This document shows positions 8,570-17,561 of a stretch of DNA of 37,245 nt, one piece after another. Location: assembly GCA_944376195.1 (NCBI GenBank), contig CALWBW010000025.1, forward strand, positions 1 to 37,245, written 5' to 3'. The position numbers were made by a program, and so were the translations under genes. Within the stretch, counting starts at the first letter, position 1, and each line of letters starts with the position of its first letter. This stretch comes from an uncultured Clostridia bacterium (lineage in GTDB: Bacteria; Bacillota; Clostridia; Oscillospirales; QAMX01). Below the pieces are notes generated by a model. That model was not told where the DNA came from and made no database searches. It worked only from the letters and a program-made list of their open reading frames with translations.

Positions 8570-9850
8570 TTATTCCTCAAAGCGGATGGTCACACTTTTC
8601 GCGTGCGCATCCAGTTTCTCATGCCGTGCGATTTCTACAATATTATCGCGCACATGTTCCAGCGCTTCCCGCGTGTAATAGAGGAAACTGGAACGTTTGA
8701 CAAATTCATCGACAGACAACGGGCTGGAAAAACGAGCCGTGCCAAGTGTAGGCAAGGTGTGATTTGGCCCGGCAAGGTAATCGCCCAGGGCTTCCGGCGC
8801 ATGTTTCCCAAGGAATATACTCCCCGCATTCTTGATGGAGTCCAAATACCGGAACGGTTCATCCACACAAATTTCCAGATGTTCCGGCGCGATTTCATTG
8901 GCAATCTCAATGCCTTCCATCAAATCAGCCGCCACAATAATTTTTCCGTTTGCCTCAATAGAGGCGCGCGCAATTTCTTCCCGCGGTAAAAGAGGAAGCT
9001 GACGCTCTACTTCCGCCGCAACCGCCTGCGCAAGCGCCATGCTGTCACATACCAAAACTGCGGAAGCCAAACGATCATGTTCCGCCTGACTGAGCAAATC
9101 CGCCGCGACGTAAGCAGGATTCGCCGTAGAGTCCGCCAGTACCAGAATTTCGCTGGGTCCGGCGATCATGTCGATGTCCACCAATCCAAATACCATACGT
9201 TTCGCGACCGACACATAAATATTGCCCGGACCGACAATCTTATCCACCTTCGGCACGCTCTCCGTTCCATAAGCCAGCGCCGCCACTGCCTGCGCGCCGC
9301 CCATTTTATAAATATCCGTCACACCCGCAATCCGAGCGGCGGCAAGCACCGACGGATTGATTTTTCCGTCCCGTCCCGGCGGCGTCACCAATACAATCCG
9401 GGAAACGCCCGCAATCTGCGCAGGAATCGCATTCATCAGGACGCTGGAGGGGTAGCTGGCCGTTCCGCCCGGGACATAAAGCCCCACACGTTCAATCGGC
9501 AAAACACGCTGACCCAGCACCGTGCCGTCCACACCGGTCAACACAAAATTATTCCGCACCTGATGCGTGTGAAACGCACGAATATTTTCTGCCGCACGCT
9601 GAAGACTTTCTAAGAAAAACGGTTCACAGGAGGCATATGCCTCATCAATTTCTGTTTTCGTGACGGCAAGTGCATCCAACTGCGCACCGTCAAATCGCGC
9701 GGTGTATTCTAAAACCGCCGCATCTCCCCGCGCACGCACATCGGCGAGAATTGCCGCGACAGACTGCTCTACCGCTGTGGTATCGGCAAGATCGCCCCTT
9801 TGGAAAATTGCCGCACGGTCTACCTGTTTACAGTCCAGAATCTTTATCAT
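8570..9850 (-). CDS. hisD: Histidinol dehydrogenase
   Basis: Zinc- and NAD-dependent enzyme that oxidises histidinol to histidine in two steps. 426 aa, family-typical. Signatures: GLYVPGGTASYPSSVLMN (about 128-145), KIVGPGNIYVSVAKR, AGPSEILVLAD, the zinc-ligand region LLSQAEHD, and APEHLEI near residue 325. The last GPNHTLPT segment is also conserved. The start overlaps the hisG stop by four bases (9847-9850). Confidence 0.97.
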   Translation of the reverse strand: MIKILDCKQVDRAAIFQRGDLADTTAVEQSVAAILADVRARGDAAVLEYTARFDGAQLDALAVTKTEIDEAYASCEPFFLESLQRAAENIRAFHTHQVRNNFVLTGVDGTVLGQRVLPIERVGLYVPGGTASYPSSVLMNAIPAQIAGVSRIVLVTPPGRDGKINPSVLAAARIAGVTDIYKMGGAQAVAALAYGTESVPKVDKIVGPGNIYVSVAKRMVFGLVDIDMIAGPSEILVLADSTANPAYVAADLLSQAEHDRLASAVLVCDSMALAQAVAAEVERQLPLLPREEIARASIEANGKIIVAADLMEGIEIANEIAPEHLEICVDEPFRYLDSIKNAGSIFLGKHAPEALGDYLAGPNHTLPTLGTARFSSPLSVDEFVKRSSFLYYTREALEHVRDNIVEIARHEKLDAHAKSVTIRFEE

Positions 9851-10464
9851 TCCAATGCCTCCACCCGTGAAATCAACGTTTCAATTTCGTCTTTCTTAAA
9901 CTGATAACTGCTCTTATTGGCAATCAAGCGCGCACTGGACGGCGCAATTTTCGTGGTGACACTTAGATTATTTTCCCGAAGCGTCTTCCCCGTCTCCACG
10001 ATATCGACAATCACATCCGACAAACCCAAAATCGGCGCCAGTTCAATACTGCCGTTCAGCTTAATAATCTCAATATCCCGATTGATTGACGCATAATATT
10101 GCTGCGCCACATGCGGATACTTCGTTGCCACCCGCAAGGGAAGACGCGGATCTTCAATCCAGCCATTTTTCGCGGCGACAGCCAAATCACATTTGCCAAA
10201 GCCCAAATCATAGAGTTCATATACATCCGGTTCCGTCTCAAGAATCACATCCTTGCCGACCACCCCGATATCCGCCGCGCCGTGTTCTACATATACCGCC
10301 ACATCAGAGGGCTTCACCAACACATAACTGACGCCCTTTTCCTCGTTTACAAAGACAAGTTTCCGGGTATTTTCCGTCAATTCCGGACAGGAGTATCCAA
10401 TCTTCTCAAACAACGCATAAACAGAGTCGCCCAAACGTCCTTTCGGTAACGCAACATTAATCAC
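9847..10464 (-). CDS. hisG: ATP phosphoribosyltransferase, short form catalytic subunit
   Basis: First and normally feedback-controlled enzyme of histidine synthesis. At 205 aa it is the short HisG lacking the C-terminal histidine-binding domain, which requires HisZ as partner; hisZ is indeed directly upstream and overlaps it by 8 bases. Visible motifs are the N-terminal ALPKGRLGD, the DIGVVGKD segment and the PRPP loop VDIVETGKTLRENNL near residue 150. Confidence 0.96.
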   Translation of the reverse strand: MINVALPKGRLGDSVYALFEKIGYSCPELTENTRKLVFVNEEKGVSYVLVKPSDVAVYVEHGAADIGVVGKDVILETEPDVYELYDLGFGKCDLAVAAKNGWIEDPRLPLRVATKYPHVAQQYYASINRDIEIIKLNGSIELAPILGLSDVIVDIVETGKTLRENNLSVTTKIAPSSARLIANKSSYQFKKDEIETLISRVEALE

Positions 10465-11578
10465 CGGAACTCACCTCCAATTTTCCATCCGGCTCCAAAC
10501 GGTATATCCGGCGCGCCCGAACATTCTTCGGCAATGTCTTTTCCGCACGAACGCCCTTCCCGTCTTCCAGCAGGAACGCCACCGCCCGCATCACCGTTTC
10601 AGGCGACGCATCACCATAAATCACAAGACAATCCGTATCATAGCGCTCCGGCTGCGTAAACGCACGCGTCAACTCGCCCAGATACAGCGCAAATCCCAGT
10701 GCGGACTGCGGCTTGCGGAAGCGGCGCATCAGATTGTCATACCGGCCTCCCGCGAGAACCGCACGCGGCAAATTTTCGATATATCCGCGGAACACGATTC
10801 CATTATAATAATCCATATTGTTCACAACCGTGAAATCCAGTCTGAGATGACCGGCGCATCCAGCGGTTTCCAAAACGGTATAAACCCGCTCAATTTCATC
10901 AAGCGCCGCCGTCATCTCCGCGTCAAGCGGCAATGCGCGGAACCCGGCAAGTGCCTGGGGCACCGTGTCCGACACGCTGGCCGTCATACGCAGCAGCGCA
11001 CGCGCCTCTTCTGAAACACCGGCCGCTTCCGCAAGCGACAACAGTTCTCCCAAGTTTTTATGCGTCAGCGCCTCGAGCGCCGCCTCCCGGCTCGTTTCAT
11101 CAAAGCCGCATGCCGCAAAAACCGCCCCGACAAAACCCATATGGCTGATGTCCAGCAAATAAGCGGGATGAATTGCCTCCAGCGTTTTGATTGCCAAGAG
11201 GACGGTCTCCGCCTCCGCATAAATGTCTCCGCCGCCAATGGATTCAATTCCGATCTGGCTGATTTCCCCGTACTCCCGGCTGCCCGGAGCAATGCGAAAT
11301 ACATTTTCAACATAATACAGCTTGCGTGAATCATCGTCCGGCTGTGTGCCCTTGACAATGCTCATCGTCACATCCGGCTTTAACGCCATCAAACGTCCCG
11401 CTGTATCCGTAAAGGTGATGACCGTCTCGCTCTTTAAAAAATCCTTGTGTTCATGGTACATATCATAGGGTTCAAACTTCCCCATATGATACTGCCGAAA
11501 CCCGTATTGCTCATAAAGCGCACGGAGCTTCAGTTTAATATTATCTTCCCACGTCAGGTTTTCAAATTCAATTGCCAC
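10457..11578 (-). CDS. hisZ: ATP phosphoribosyltransferase regulatory subunit
   Basis: Histidyl-tRNA-synthetase-like protein without tRNA aminoacylation activity, needed for activity and histidine inhibition of short HisG. Class II synthetase motif 2-like residues appear around KLYYVENVFR, and the histidine-pocket segments GIESIGG and VLAGGRYDNLM are present. 373 aa; it lacks the anticodon-binding domain of HisS, and pairing with hisG supports HisZ over HisS. It is the first gene of the his operon; a GGAGGTGG site precedes the start. Confidence 0.92.
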   Translation of the reverse strand: MAIEFENLTWEDNIKLKLRALYEQYGFRQYHMGKFEPYDMYHEHKDFLKSETVITFTDTAGRLMALKPDVTMSIVKGTQPDDDSRKLYYVENVFRIAPGSREYGEISQIGIESIGGGDIYAEAETVLLAIKTLEAIHPAYLLDISHMGFVGAVFAACGFDETSREAALEALTHKNLGELLSLAEAAGVSEEARALLRMTASVSDTVPQALAGFRALPLDAEMTAALDEIERVYTVLETAGCAGHLRLDFTVVNNMDYYNGIVFRGYIENLPRAVLAGGRYDNLMRRFRKPQSALGFALYLGELTRAFTQPERYDTDCLVIYGDASPETVMRAVAFLLEDGKGVRAEKTLPKNVRARRIYRLEPDGKLEVSSGD

Positions 11579-11600
11579 ACTGCCACCTCCTATTAGTCTG

Positions 11601-11629
11601 AGTATACCACATTTTAGCGCTTTAGTCTA
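11601..11629 (-). promoter_or_regulatory. Probable promoter of the his operon
   Basis: Minus-strand TAGACT (11624-11629), 17-bp spacer, TATACT (11601-11606), about 20 bases before the hisZ start region. TTAGTCT occurs twice on the plus strand (about 11593 and 11622), one copy over the -35 and one just past the -10, and may be operator half-sites. There is no T-box or leader peptide room. Confidence 0.65.
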
Positions 11630-11723
11630 GTAGCATATTATCTAATAAAAGAGATCTGTTTCTATTTCTTCTTTATAAGAGTACCATATCCAGCACGTCT
11701 CTGCAAGACTTTGGAATACGGCG

Positions 11724-11751
11724 TTGCTTTTCCGGTGCAATCCGGTATAAT
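11724..11751 (+). promoter_or_regulatory. Promoter of the VOC-family gene
   Basis: TTGCTT (11724-11729), 16-bp spacer, TATAAT (11746-11751), 32 bases before the start codon with a GGGGAGG site between. Confidence 0.65.
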
Positions 11752-11783
11752 AGAGATAAATCAGAAAAGGGGAGGATACCGGT

Positions 11784-12191
11784 ATGGCAAATCAGATTAT
11801 AACCAACATGCACTTTCATCACATCGGGTTAAAGGCCCGGGATTTTGAAAAATCGCTGCGTTTTTACCAGGCACTCGGCATGACCTGTGTTGCGCGCTGG
11901 GAAAGCGCAGAAACTCCCATCGCCATGCTCGATCTGGGCGACGGCGGGCGTATTGAACTTTTCGGCGACGGCGGTGATGCATTCTCTGCAAACGGCAAGT
12001 GGGTGCATTTCGCGCTGGGAGTAGACGACGTCGCCGCAGCATATGAAAAAGCGCTGGCGGCCGGCGCCGAATCGCAATCCGCACCGCGGGATCTTGCGTT
12101 GAAAGCGCAACCGCAGGATATGACTATCCGAATTGCTTTCGTCAAGGGACCCGACGGAGAAGTAATCGAATTTTTCAAACAGCTGGATTAA
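11784..12191 (+). CDS. VOC (glyoxalase/bleomycin-resistance/dioxygenase) family protein
   Basis: 135-aa single-domain vicinal-oxygen-chelate protein with two beta-alpha-beta-beta-beta repeats. The first repeat has FHHIGLKARDFEKSLRFY (metal-ligand His at about 13), the second WVHFALGVDDVAAAYEKA, and the end GPDGEVIEFFKQLD places the last metal Glu. This is the layout of lactoylglutathione-lyase-like and many uncharacterised Firmicute proteins. The substrate cannot be told from sequence. It has its own promoter and a strong terminator, so it is monocistronic. Confidence 0.85.
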   Translation: MANQIITNMHFHHIGLKARDFEKSLRFYQALGMTCVARWESAETPIAMLDLGDGGRIELFGDGGDAFSANGKWVHFALGVDDVAAAYEKALAAGAESQSAPRDLALKAQPQDMTIRIAFVKGPDGEVIEFFKQLD

Positions 12192-12195
12192 CGAG

Positions 12196-12238
12196 AAAAA
12201 CGCCCCGCGCGAAAATTTTAACGCCGCGGGGCGTTTTT
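12196..12238 (+). terminator. Intrinsic terminator after the VOC gene
   Basis: A 14-bp perfect stem AAAAACGCCCCGCG / CGCGGGGCGTTTTT with a 15-base loop, four bases after the VOC stop codon; the flanking A and T runs make it potentially bidirectional. Confidence 0.9.
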
Positions 12239-12338
12239 GGGCCGTTTCCTTCCTCAGGGATCCTGTTTCGCAGAGAAAAAAATGAAAACAATTTTCCCGC
12301 ACAATTTGCCTGTTTTTGGCCTTCCAACCGGGTTTTCA

Positions 12339-12367
12339 TTGACAGGAATTCGGGAATCGATTATGAT
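12339..12367 (+). promoter_or_regulatory. Promoter of the KDPG aldolase / KDG kinase operon
   Basis: TTGACA (12339-12344), 17-bp spacer, TATGAT (12362-12367), followed 33 bases later by AAAGGAGATG. Confidence 0.8.
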
Positions 12368-12410
12368 AAAAAGGAAGAATCCGTTTTCTGAATTTACAAA
12401 AGGAGATGTC

Positions 12411-13058
12411 ATGATGAACGATGTGATGAACCGCATTGCAGAAATCGGCATCGTGCCGGTTATTCGTATTGACGATGTAACAAAAGCGCCGCGTTTGGCT
12501 GAGGCGTTGTGCGCAGGCGGCGTTCCTGTCGCCGAAGTCACATTCCGTGCGGCAGGCGCCGACCGTGCCATTCGCGCTATGCGGGAGTCCGTTCCGGACA
12601 TGCTCGTGGGAGCAGGTACCGTACTCACACGCGAACAGGTGGATTCTGCCTGTGAAGCGGGCGCACAGTTCGTCGTCAGCCCCGGTTTCAATCCCCAAAA
12701 CGTTGCCTATTGCCAGACAAAGGGCATCCCCATTTTCCCTGGCTGCGTTACGCCGGGTGAAATCGAATGCGCGCTCTCCTATGGCCTAGAAGTTCTGAAA
12801 TTTTTCCCTGCCGAAGCGTTTGGCGGGCTCAAAACGATCAAAGCGCTCAGCGCACCGTTTAGCATGGTGAAATTCATGCCGACAGGCGGCATTTCTCTGG
12901 ACAATCTCGCTTCTTATATTGCCCATCCATCCATCATTGCCTGCGGCGGGTCCTATATGGTAACCGCAAAGCTTCTGGAAGAAAATCGTTGGGAGGAAAT
13001 CACGGCGCTCTGCCGCAAATCCGTAGAGATCATTCAGGAGGTACGTAACCATGGCTAA
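12411..13058 (+). CDS. eda: KDPG/KHG aldolase (2-dehydro-3-deoxyphosphogluconate aldolase)
   Basis: Class I aldolase cleaving KDPG to pyruvate and glyceraldehyde 3-phosphate. ATG 12411 or 12414 is the start, just behind AAAGGAG; the frame extends to 12237 but that part overlaps the previous terminator and promoter. Signatures: GIVPVIRIDD near the N-terminus, AGGVPVAEVTFR, VGAGTVLT, FVVSPGFNP and the Schiff-base lysine in EVLKFFPAE, then KFMPTGGI. 215 aa is normal. Overlaps the sugar kinase by 8 bases, so the pair works as a KDG-to-pyruvate module of hexuronate or Entner-Doudoroff metabolism. Confidence 0.93.
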   Translation: MMNDVMNRIAEIGIVPVIRIDDVTKAPRLAEALCAGGVPVAEVTFRAAGADRAIRAMRESVPDMLVGAGTVLTREQVDSACEAGAQFVVSPGFNPQNVAYCQTKGIPIFPGCVTPGEIECALSYGLEVLKFFPAEAFGGLKTIKALSAPFSMVKFMPTGGISLDNLASYIAHPSIIACGGSYMVTAKLLEENRWEEITALCRKSVEIIQEVRNHG

Positions 13059-14076
13059 ACGTGTCATTACCTTTGGAGAAATCATGCTCCGGCTGGCTCC
13101 CGAGGGATATTATCGCTTCGTACAGGCCGACACCTTCGGCGCCACTTACGGAGGCGGCGAAGCAAACGTCGCCATTTCCCTGGCGAATTTCGGTATTGAC
13201 GCTGCGTTTGTAACCAAACTCCCGCAGCATGAAATCGGGCAGGCAGCCGTCAATTCTCTGCGGCGCTATGGGGTAGATACCTCTCTCATCACGCGCGGCG
13301 GCGACCGCGTCGGGATTTATTTTCTGGAAAAAGGCGCGTCACAGCGTCCATCCAAAGTGATTTATGACCGGGCAGGCTCCGCCATTGCCACCGCCGCCGC
13401 GTCCGATTTTGATTGGGACGCCATTTTCGAAGGTGCCGACTGGTTCCACTTCACCGGCATCACGCCGGCGCTCGGCGCCGGGATCGCGGATATCTGCCGC
13501 ACAGCCTGCCGTGCTGCAAAAGCGCGTGGAATTAAAATTTCCTGCGACCTCAACTATCGGAAAAAACTCTGGACGCGCGACGAAGCCCGCCGTGTTATGA
13601 CAGAGTTGTGCGACTATGTAGATGTCTGTATTGCCAACGAGGAAGACGCAAAGGATGTATTTGGAATTGAAGCGGAAAATACGGATATCACCGGCGGCCG
13701 CCTGAGTCAGGAAGGGTATAAGAGCGTTGCGCGTCAGCTGGCAGATCGCTTCCAGTTTGAAACGGTTGCCATTACGCTGCGCGCTTCTATTTCCGCGAGT
13801 GAAAACAACTGGGCAGCCATGCTCTATACCGGCGGCACATATTACTTCTCCCGGGAATATAACGTCAAAATTGTCGACCGCGTCGGCGGAGGGGATAGTT
13901 TCGGCGCAGGACTGATTTACGCGACCCTCACCGGAAAAGCGCCGCAGGACGCGTTGGAATTTGCCGTTGCGGCATCCTGCCTCAAGCATTCCATCGAGGG
14001 AGATTTTAACCAGGTCAGCGTCGCGGAAGTAGAAACACTTTCCGGCGGCGACGCGTCCGGACGCGTCCAACGCTGA
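13051..14076 (+). CDS. kdgK: 2-dehydro-3-deoxygluconokinase (PfkB family)
   Basis: Phosphorylates KDG to KDPG, the substrate of the aldolase encoded immediately upstream. 341 aa. PfkB family features: N-terminal FGEIMLRL and the GGGEANVAISLANFG substrate segment (about 33-48), DLNYRKKLW, NEEDAKDVFG, and the ATP/catalytic signature DRVGGGDSFGAGL with its catalytic Asp near residue 284. Start is at an ATG preceded by AGGAGGTACGTAACC within the aldolase gene. Function is inferred from family plus the aldolase neighbour. Confidence 0.92.
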   Translation: MAKRVITFGEIMLRLAPEGYYRFVQADTFGATYGGGEANVAISLANFGIDAAFVTKLPQHEIGQAAVNSLRRYGVDTSLITRGGDRVGIYFLEKGASQRPSKVIYDRAGSAIATAAASDFDWDAIFEGADWFHFTGITPALGAGIADICRTACRAAKARGIKISCDLNYRKKLWTRDEARRVMTELCDYVDVCIANEEDAKDVFGIEAENTDITGGRLSQEGYKSVARQLADRFQFETVAITLRASISASENNWAAMLYTGGTYYFSREYNVKIVDRVGGGDSFGAGLIYATLTGKAPQDALEFAVAASCLKHSIEGDFNQVSVAEVETLSGGDASGRVQR

Positions 14077-14152
14077 CGGGATGCACGCGTATCGATACGC
14101 CCTCTTTTTAGCGTTCAAAATAATCACACGAGATGAGAGAGAAGGGATTTTC

Positions 14153-15064
14153 ATGGAAAAGCAGCTGCAAGCGTTCATCAACCGCGTAGACCGCGAGCAT
14201 CTGGCCATCGAAGGCATTGCCGTGATGGAAGATGGACATGTGATTGCGGAACACCGTTGGACGCCGGACCTGCCGCGTAACATTTACTCACACACAAAAA
14301 GCTTCATGGCAACGGCCGTTGGCCTTGCCATCGCCGACGGAACGCTCTCCCTGGATGATCGGCTTGTCGATTGTTTCCCAGAGCACATCCCGGCGAACGC
14401 CTCACCCCTGCTTGGGGAAATCCGTCTCCGCCATTTGCTTACCATGTCTTCTGGCTTTGAAAAATCGCTTTTGATGAGCGCAGACCGTCGTGCAGGCGTC
14501 GGAGCGCCGGACTACATTGCCTACATGTTTGCGCAACCTGTTTTGCGCCGGCCGGGAGAATCGTTCTACTACTCAACTGCGGACAGTATTCTGGCAGGCC
14601 GGATGTTGGAGCAAAAAACCGGCATCGGGCTGGCAGAATTTCTGTGGGAGCGGATTCTCAAACCGCTGGAAATCGGATTCCCGCTTTGGGAATTCTGTCC
14701 GCGCGGACACGCCATTGGGGGCGGAGGTATGTTTTTGAACCTGCGCGACATGATGAAGCTTGGCTGGCTCTATCTCAACGACGGATGTTGGAACGGCATC
14801 CGCCTCGTTGATTCCGCATGGGTGCATGCCGCCACCTCGAAACAAATTGACACTCCGCCGGATCAGGATGTCTGGCATTGCGGCTACGGCTATCAGTTCT
14901 GGATGTCTCCCTATCCCGGCGCCTATCGTGCCGACGGCGCGTTCGGCCAGATTACAACGGTTTTGCCGAAAAAGAGCCTTGTGGTTTCCGTCCAATGTCC
15001 GGAAACCGGGGAGTTTTCCAAGGTTCAGGCAGCGCTTCACGAAGAACTGTTGACACAGCTTTAA
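14153..15064 (+). CDS. Serine hydrolase of the beta-lactamase / penicillin-binding-protein-like family
   Basis: 303-aa protein of the Beta-lactamase (class C-like, EstB) family. The start at 14153 has an AGAGAAGGGA site; an upstream in-frame Met at 14081 lacks one. SHTKSF (Ser46, Lys49) is the SxxK nucleophile motif and FYYSTADS near residue 140 supplies the catalytic Tyr with an unusual S in place of the N of YxN-type motifs. No signal peptide is visible, so it is probably cytoplasmic and more likely an esterase or amidase than a resistance beta-lactamase. It follows kdgK by 76 bases and could be cotranscribed. Confidence 0.85.
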   Translation: MEKQLQAFINRVDREHLAIEGIAVMEDGHVIAEHRWTPDLPRNIYSHTKSFMATAVGLAIADGTLSLDDRLVDCFPEHIPANASPLLGEIRLRHLLTMSSGFEKSLLMSADRRAGVGAPDYIAYMFAQPVLRRPGESFYYSTADSILAGRMLEQKTGIGLAEFLWERILKPLEIGFPLWEFCPRGHAIGGGGMFLNLRDMMKLGWLYLNDGCWNGIRLVDSAWVHAATSKQIDTPPDQDVWHCGYGYQFWMSPYPGAYRADGAFGQITTVLPKKSLVVSVQCPETGEFSKVQAALHEELLTQL

Positions 15065-15082
15065 AACACATTCTTGAAAAAG

Positions 15083-15115
15083 GCTCTGATTTCCGTGGAA
15101 ATCAGAGCTTTTTTT
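15083..15115 (+). terminator. Intrinsic terminator after the serine hydrolase
   Basis: Perfect 12-bp stem GCTCTGATTTCC / GGAAATCAGAGC with a two-base loop region and seven T. The 3' half overlaps the last codons of the convergent esterase gene. Confidence 0.88.
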
Positions 15116-15803
15116 CATGTAAAACCGCCGCCATCCAATCCATAGCCTTTCCCCAACGGTTCGGAATCCCGGTAAAATGTCCTCCGCGGTTCCAGGCAAG
15201 CGTCACCTGCTTTTCACCCAACACGCGTACCAAACAGGCATACGTTCCCCGGGTCGCGTCTCCTACTTCCGCCATGCGGAGATTTCCAGCATGTTCCTCC
15301 GAACGGCCCAGCGACAGGTATACATGGGCGTTCCGCGGTGGAACATGTTTTTCTAAAAAATTCAGCCAGCCGTCATACCAAAGGGAGCCGGAGAGAGAGG
15401 CCGCCACACCAAACAAATCCGCCTCCATAAGCGTCCAAAGCGCAAACAATCCGCCAAGCGAATATCCGGCAATCGCATGATACGCAGCATCCTGATAAGT
15501 TGGATACTTCGCCGTCAACACCGGGCGCACAATATCCCGCAAAATCCGCAAATACTCCGGTCCACCACCCGCAAAGGGTTCCCGCCCCGGAAGCGCCGGC
15601 GCAGGCCACGGCGTTAAGTCTTTTCCCCAATCGGCCTCCACCTGATAATATAGAGCGGGCGGCCGGGAATCCGAGAAAAAAACAGGAGCCAGACCTTCCA
15701 CATCCCCTACGCACAGGCAGACAGCAGGAAATGGTCCGGAGCCTTCCGGCACAAAAAACGTACAGCGCCTTCCCTCCAACATTCGCTGTTCGGTCCGATA
15801 CAT
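15102..15803 (-). CDS. Alpha/beta-hydrolase esterase (esterase D / IroE-like)
   Basis: 233-aa alpha/beta hydrolase with the nucleophile elbow GYSLGG (Ser115) and a C-terminal NRGGHF segment that can supply the catalytic His. The pattern, with GGGPEYLRILRDIVRPVLTAKY before the elbow, is that of the putative-esterase family that includes siderophore and formylglutathione esterases. No signal peptide is seen, implying an intracellular role. It begins 15 bases after the second ABC permease, so it is probably the last gene of the importer operon and may de-esterify the imported compound. Confidence 0.8.
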   Translation of the reverse strand: MYRTEQRMLEGRRCTFFVPEGSGPFPAVCLCVGDVEGLAPVFFSDSRPPALYYQVEADWGKDLTPWPAPALPGREPFAGGGPEYLRILRDIVRPVLTAKYPTYQDAAYHAIAGYSLGGLFALWTLMEADLFGVAASLSGSLWYDGWLNFLEKHVPPRNAHVYLSLGRSEEHAGNLRMAEVGDATRGTYACLVRVLGEKQVTLAWNRGGHFTGIPNRWGKAMDWMAAVLHEKKL

Positions 15804-15818
15804 CCGATTTTCCCCCCG

Positions 15819-16640
15819 TCAACCTTTCAAACCGCCGCGTGCAACGCCGCTGACAATAAACTTCCGCGCGAAAATGAACAGGATAATCATCGGCAACACT
15901 ACCACCGTCGACGCCGCCATCAGAAGTTCCGGGGAAGACCCGGCTTCTGTGGTAAACACCTGCAAGCCGTAGGGAAGCGTGCGAGAAGTCGCGTCCGACG
16001 TGATGTAAAGAGGCCACATGAAAGAATTCCAGCTTGACAACGCGTTGAGCAGAATAATGGTAACCAGGCTTGGCCGCGCGAGCGGCACCATCACACGCCA
16101 GAGGTAACGCCAATTTGACGCCCCGTCGATGCGCGCGGAATAATAAAGGCTCTCCGGCACCGTATCAAAGAACCCCTTGAGGATATACGTATAGAAAATG
16201 CTGCTGACGAAGGGCAACACCAACGCCGGGAGCGTGTTATAAAGCCCGAGGTCTACAATCGTGGTATAGTTCGTAATGATGAGCATCTCAAATGGGATCA
16301 TCATAAGGCTCAATAAAATGGAAAACACCACTTCCCTACCGGGAAAACGCAGACGGGAAAAAGCAAATGCGCCAAGAATCGTCGTCAACGTTGTACAAAC
16401 CACAGAAGCAATCATTACAAGCACGGAATTGATAAAATATTTGAAAAACGGCGCCATGGAAAAAGCTTCGCGGAAATTATCAAATGAAAACGACCCGGGC
16501 AAAAATTGCGGCGGGTACTGCGTCACTTCATAGTGGGTTTTGAAGGCGCAGAGGAACATCCAGAGAAACGGAAAAAACATCATAACGGCACCGCAAATCA
16601 AGACCAGATAAGCAAGACCGTCTCCCAGTTTTCTTCGCAT
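15819..16640 (-). CDS. Carbohydrate ABC transporter permease (MalG/UgpE-type)
   Basis: 273-aa inner-membrane permease of the CUT1 sugar family. Six hydrophobic segments are evident, the first at about residues 9-31 (LAYLVLICGAVMMFFPFLW). The cytoplasmic EAA loop that contacts the ATPase is YYSARIDGASNWRYLWRVMVPLARP, near residues 175-200. It pairs with the upstream permease and follows it by 12 bases. The sugar specificity cannot be read from the sequence. Confidence 0.92.
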   Translation of the reverse strand: MRRKLGDGLAYLVLICGAVMMFFPFLWMFLCAFKTHYEVTQYPPQFLPGSFSFDNFREAFSMAPFFKYFINSVLVMIASVVCTTLTTILGAFAFSRLRFPGREVVFSILLSLMMIPFEMLIITNYTTIVDLGLYNTLPALVLPFVSSIFYTYILKGFFDTVPESLYYSARIDGASNWRYLWRVMVPLARPSLVTIILLNALSSWNSFMWPLYITSDATSRTLPYGLQVFTTEAGSSPELLMAASTVVVLPMIILFIFARKFIVSGVARGGLKG

Positions 16641-16652
16641 ACAGGCACCTCC

Positions 16653-17561
16653 TCAGGAACGTCCGCGCAGCTTTTTCTTGACGAAAAGCTGAATCATGGT
16701 AAATACAAAAATAAAAAGGAACAGGACAACCGCAGCGGCAGCGGCATAACCGTACTCCCGTTTGTCCATCATCATATACCGGATGTAGTAGACCACCGTA
16801 TAAAGATTGTACACAGGACCCGGATCGCCCTTAAAGAGCGGATATAACTCGCTGAACACTTTGAAGCTGGAAATGGTATTCACGATACAGACCAGAAAAA
16901 TGGTTGGCGCCAGAAGCGGCACCGTGATACGGCGAAAAATACGGCCTTCCTTGGCCCCGTCTACGCGGGCAGCCGTGTAATAGAGCTCATCAATATTCTG
17001 CAACCCGCTTAAGAGCAGAATAATTGTAAATGGGAGGATATTCCAGATCCCAAAAATCACAAGAGCTGTCAAAGACCAATCCGGATCTGTCAGCCATCCA
17101 ATTTTGGATACACCGAAAAACGAAAGGACATAATTGAAAATTCCATACTGCTGGTTATACATCAGGCGCCATGCAAGGCCCACCGCCGTAATTGACGTTA
17201 CCATCGGCATAAAATACGCCGTTTGAAAAAGTGCGCTGCCACGCAAGCGGCGATTCAGCAGCCATGCAATTACAACAGCCAGCACTGTGGAAATTGGGAC
17301 CACAGCCAACACATAAAGCAGTGTGTTCCGGATTGCCTGGGTAAACTTGGGGTCTTTTAAAATTGCCTGATAATTTTCCAGGCTCCACCCGGAAAAAGTA
17401 TCGTTTAAATAGCTATAATCGGACTGAAACGAGATGAGAAAGACATTGATCACCGGGTACAGCGTGAAAACAGCCAGACCAAGAAAAAAAGGAGCAAGAT
17501 AGAGATAGGCTTCCCCTACCGCACGAAAACGATGTGTGCGCGTCGTCTGATGCTTTTTCAC
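16653..17561 (-). CDS. Carbohydrate ABC transporter permease (MalF/UgpA-type)
   Basis: 302-aa CUT1-type permease with a hydrophobic first helix (YLYLAPFFLGLAVFTLYPVI, about 19-38) and the EAA loop YYTAARVDGAKEGRIFRRIT near residues 192-211. It is the heterodimer partner of the next gene. Its start overlaps the ATPase stop by four bases (17558-17561). Confidence 0.92.
   Translation of the reverse strand: MKKHQTTRTHRFRAVGEAYLYLAPFFLGLAVFTLYPVINVFLISFQSDYSYLNDTFSGWSLENYQAILKDPKFTQAIRNTLLYVLAVVPISTVLAVVIAWLLNRRLRGSALFQTAYFMPMVTSITAVGLAWRLMYNQQYGIFNYVLSFFGVSKIGWLTDPDWSLTALVIFGIWNILPFTIILLLSGLQNIDELYYTAARVDGAKEGRIFRRITVPLLAPTIFLVCIVNTISSFKVFSELYPLFKGDPGPVYNLYTVVYYIRYMMMDKREYGYAAAAAVVLFLFIFVFTMIQLFVKKKLRGRS

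Noticed and set aside
12237..12410. Longer start for the KDPG aldolase
   Set aside because: This stretch holds a terminator and a consensus promoter; the Shine-Dalgarno site is directly before 12411.
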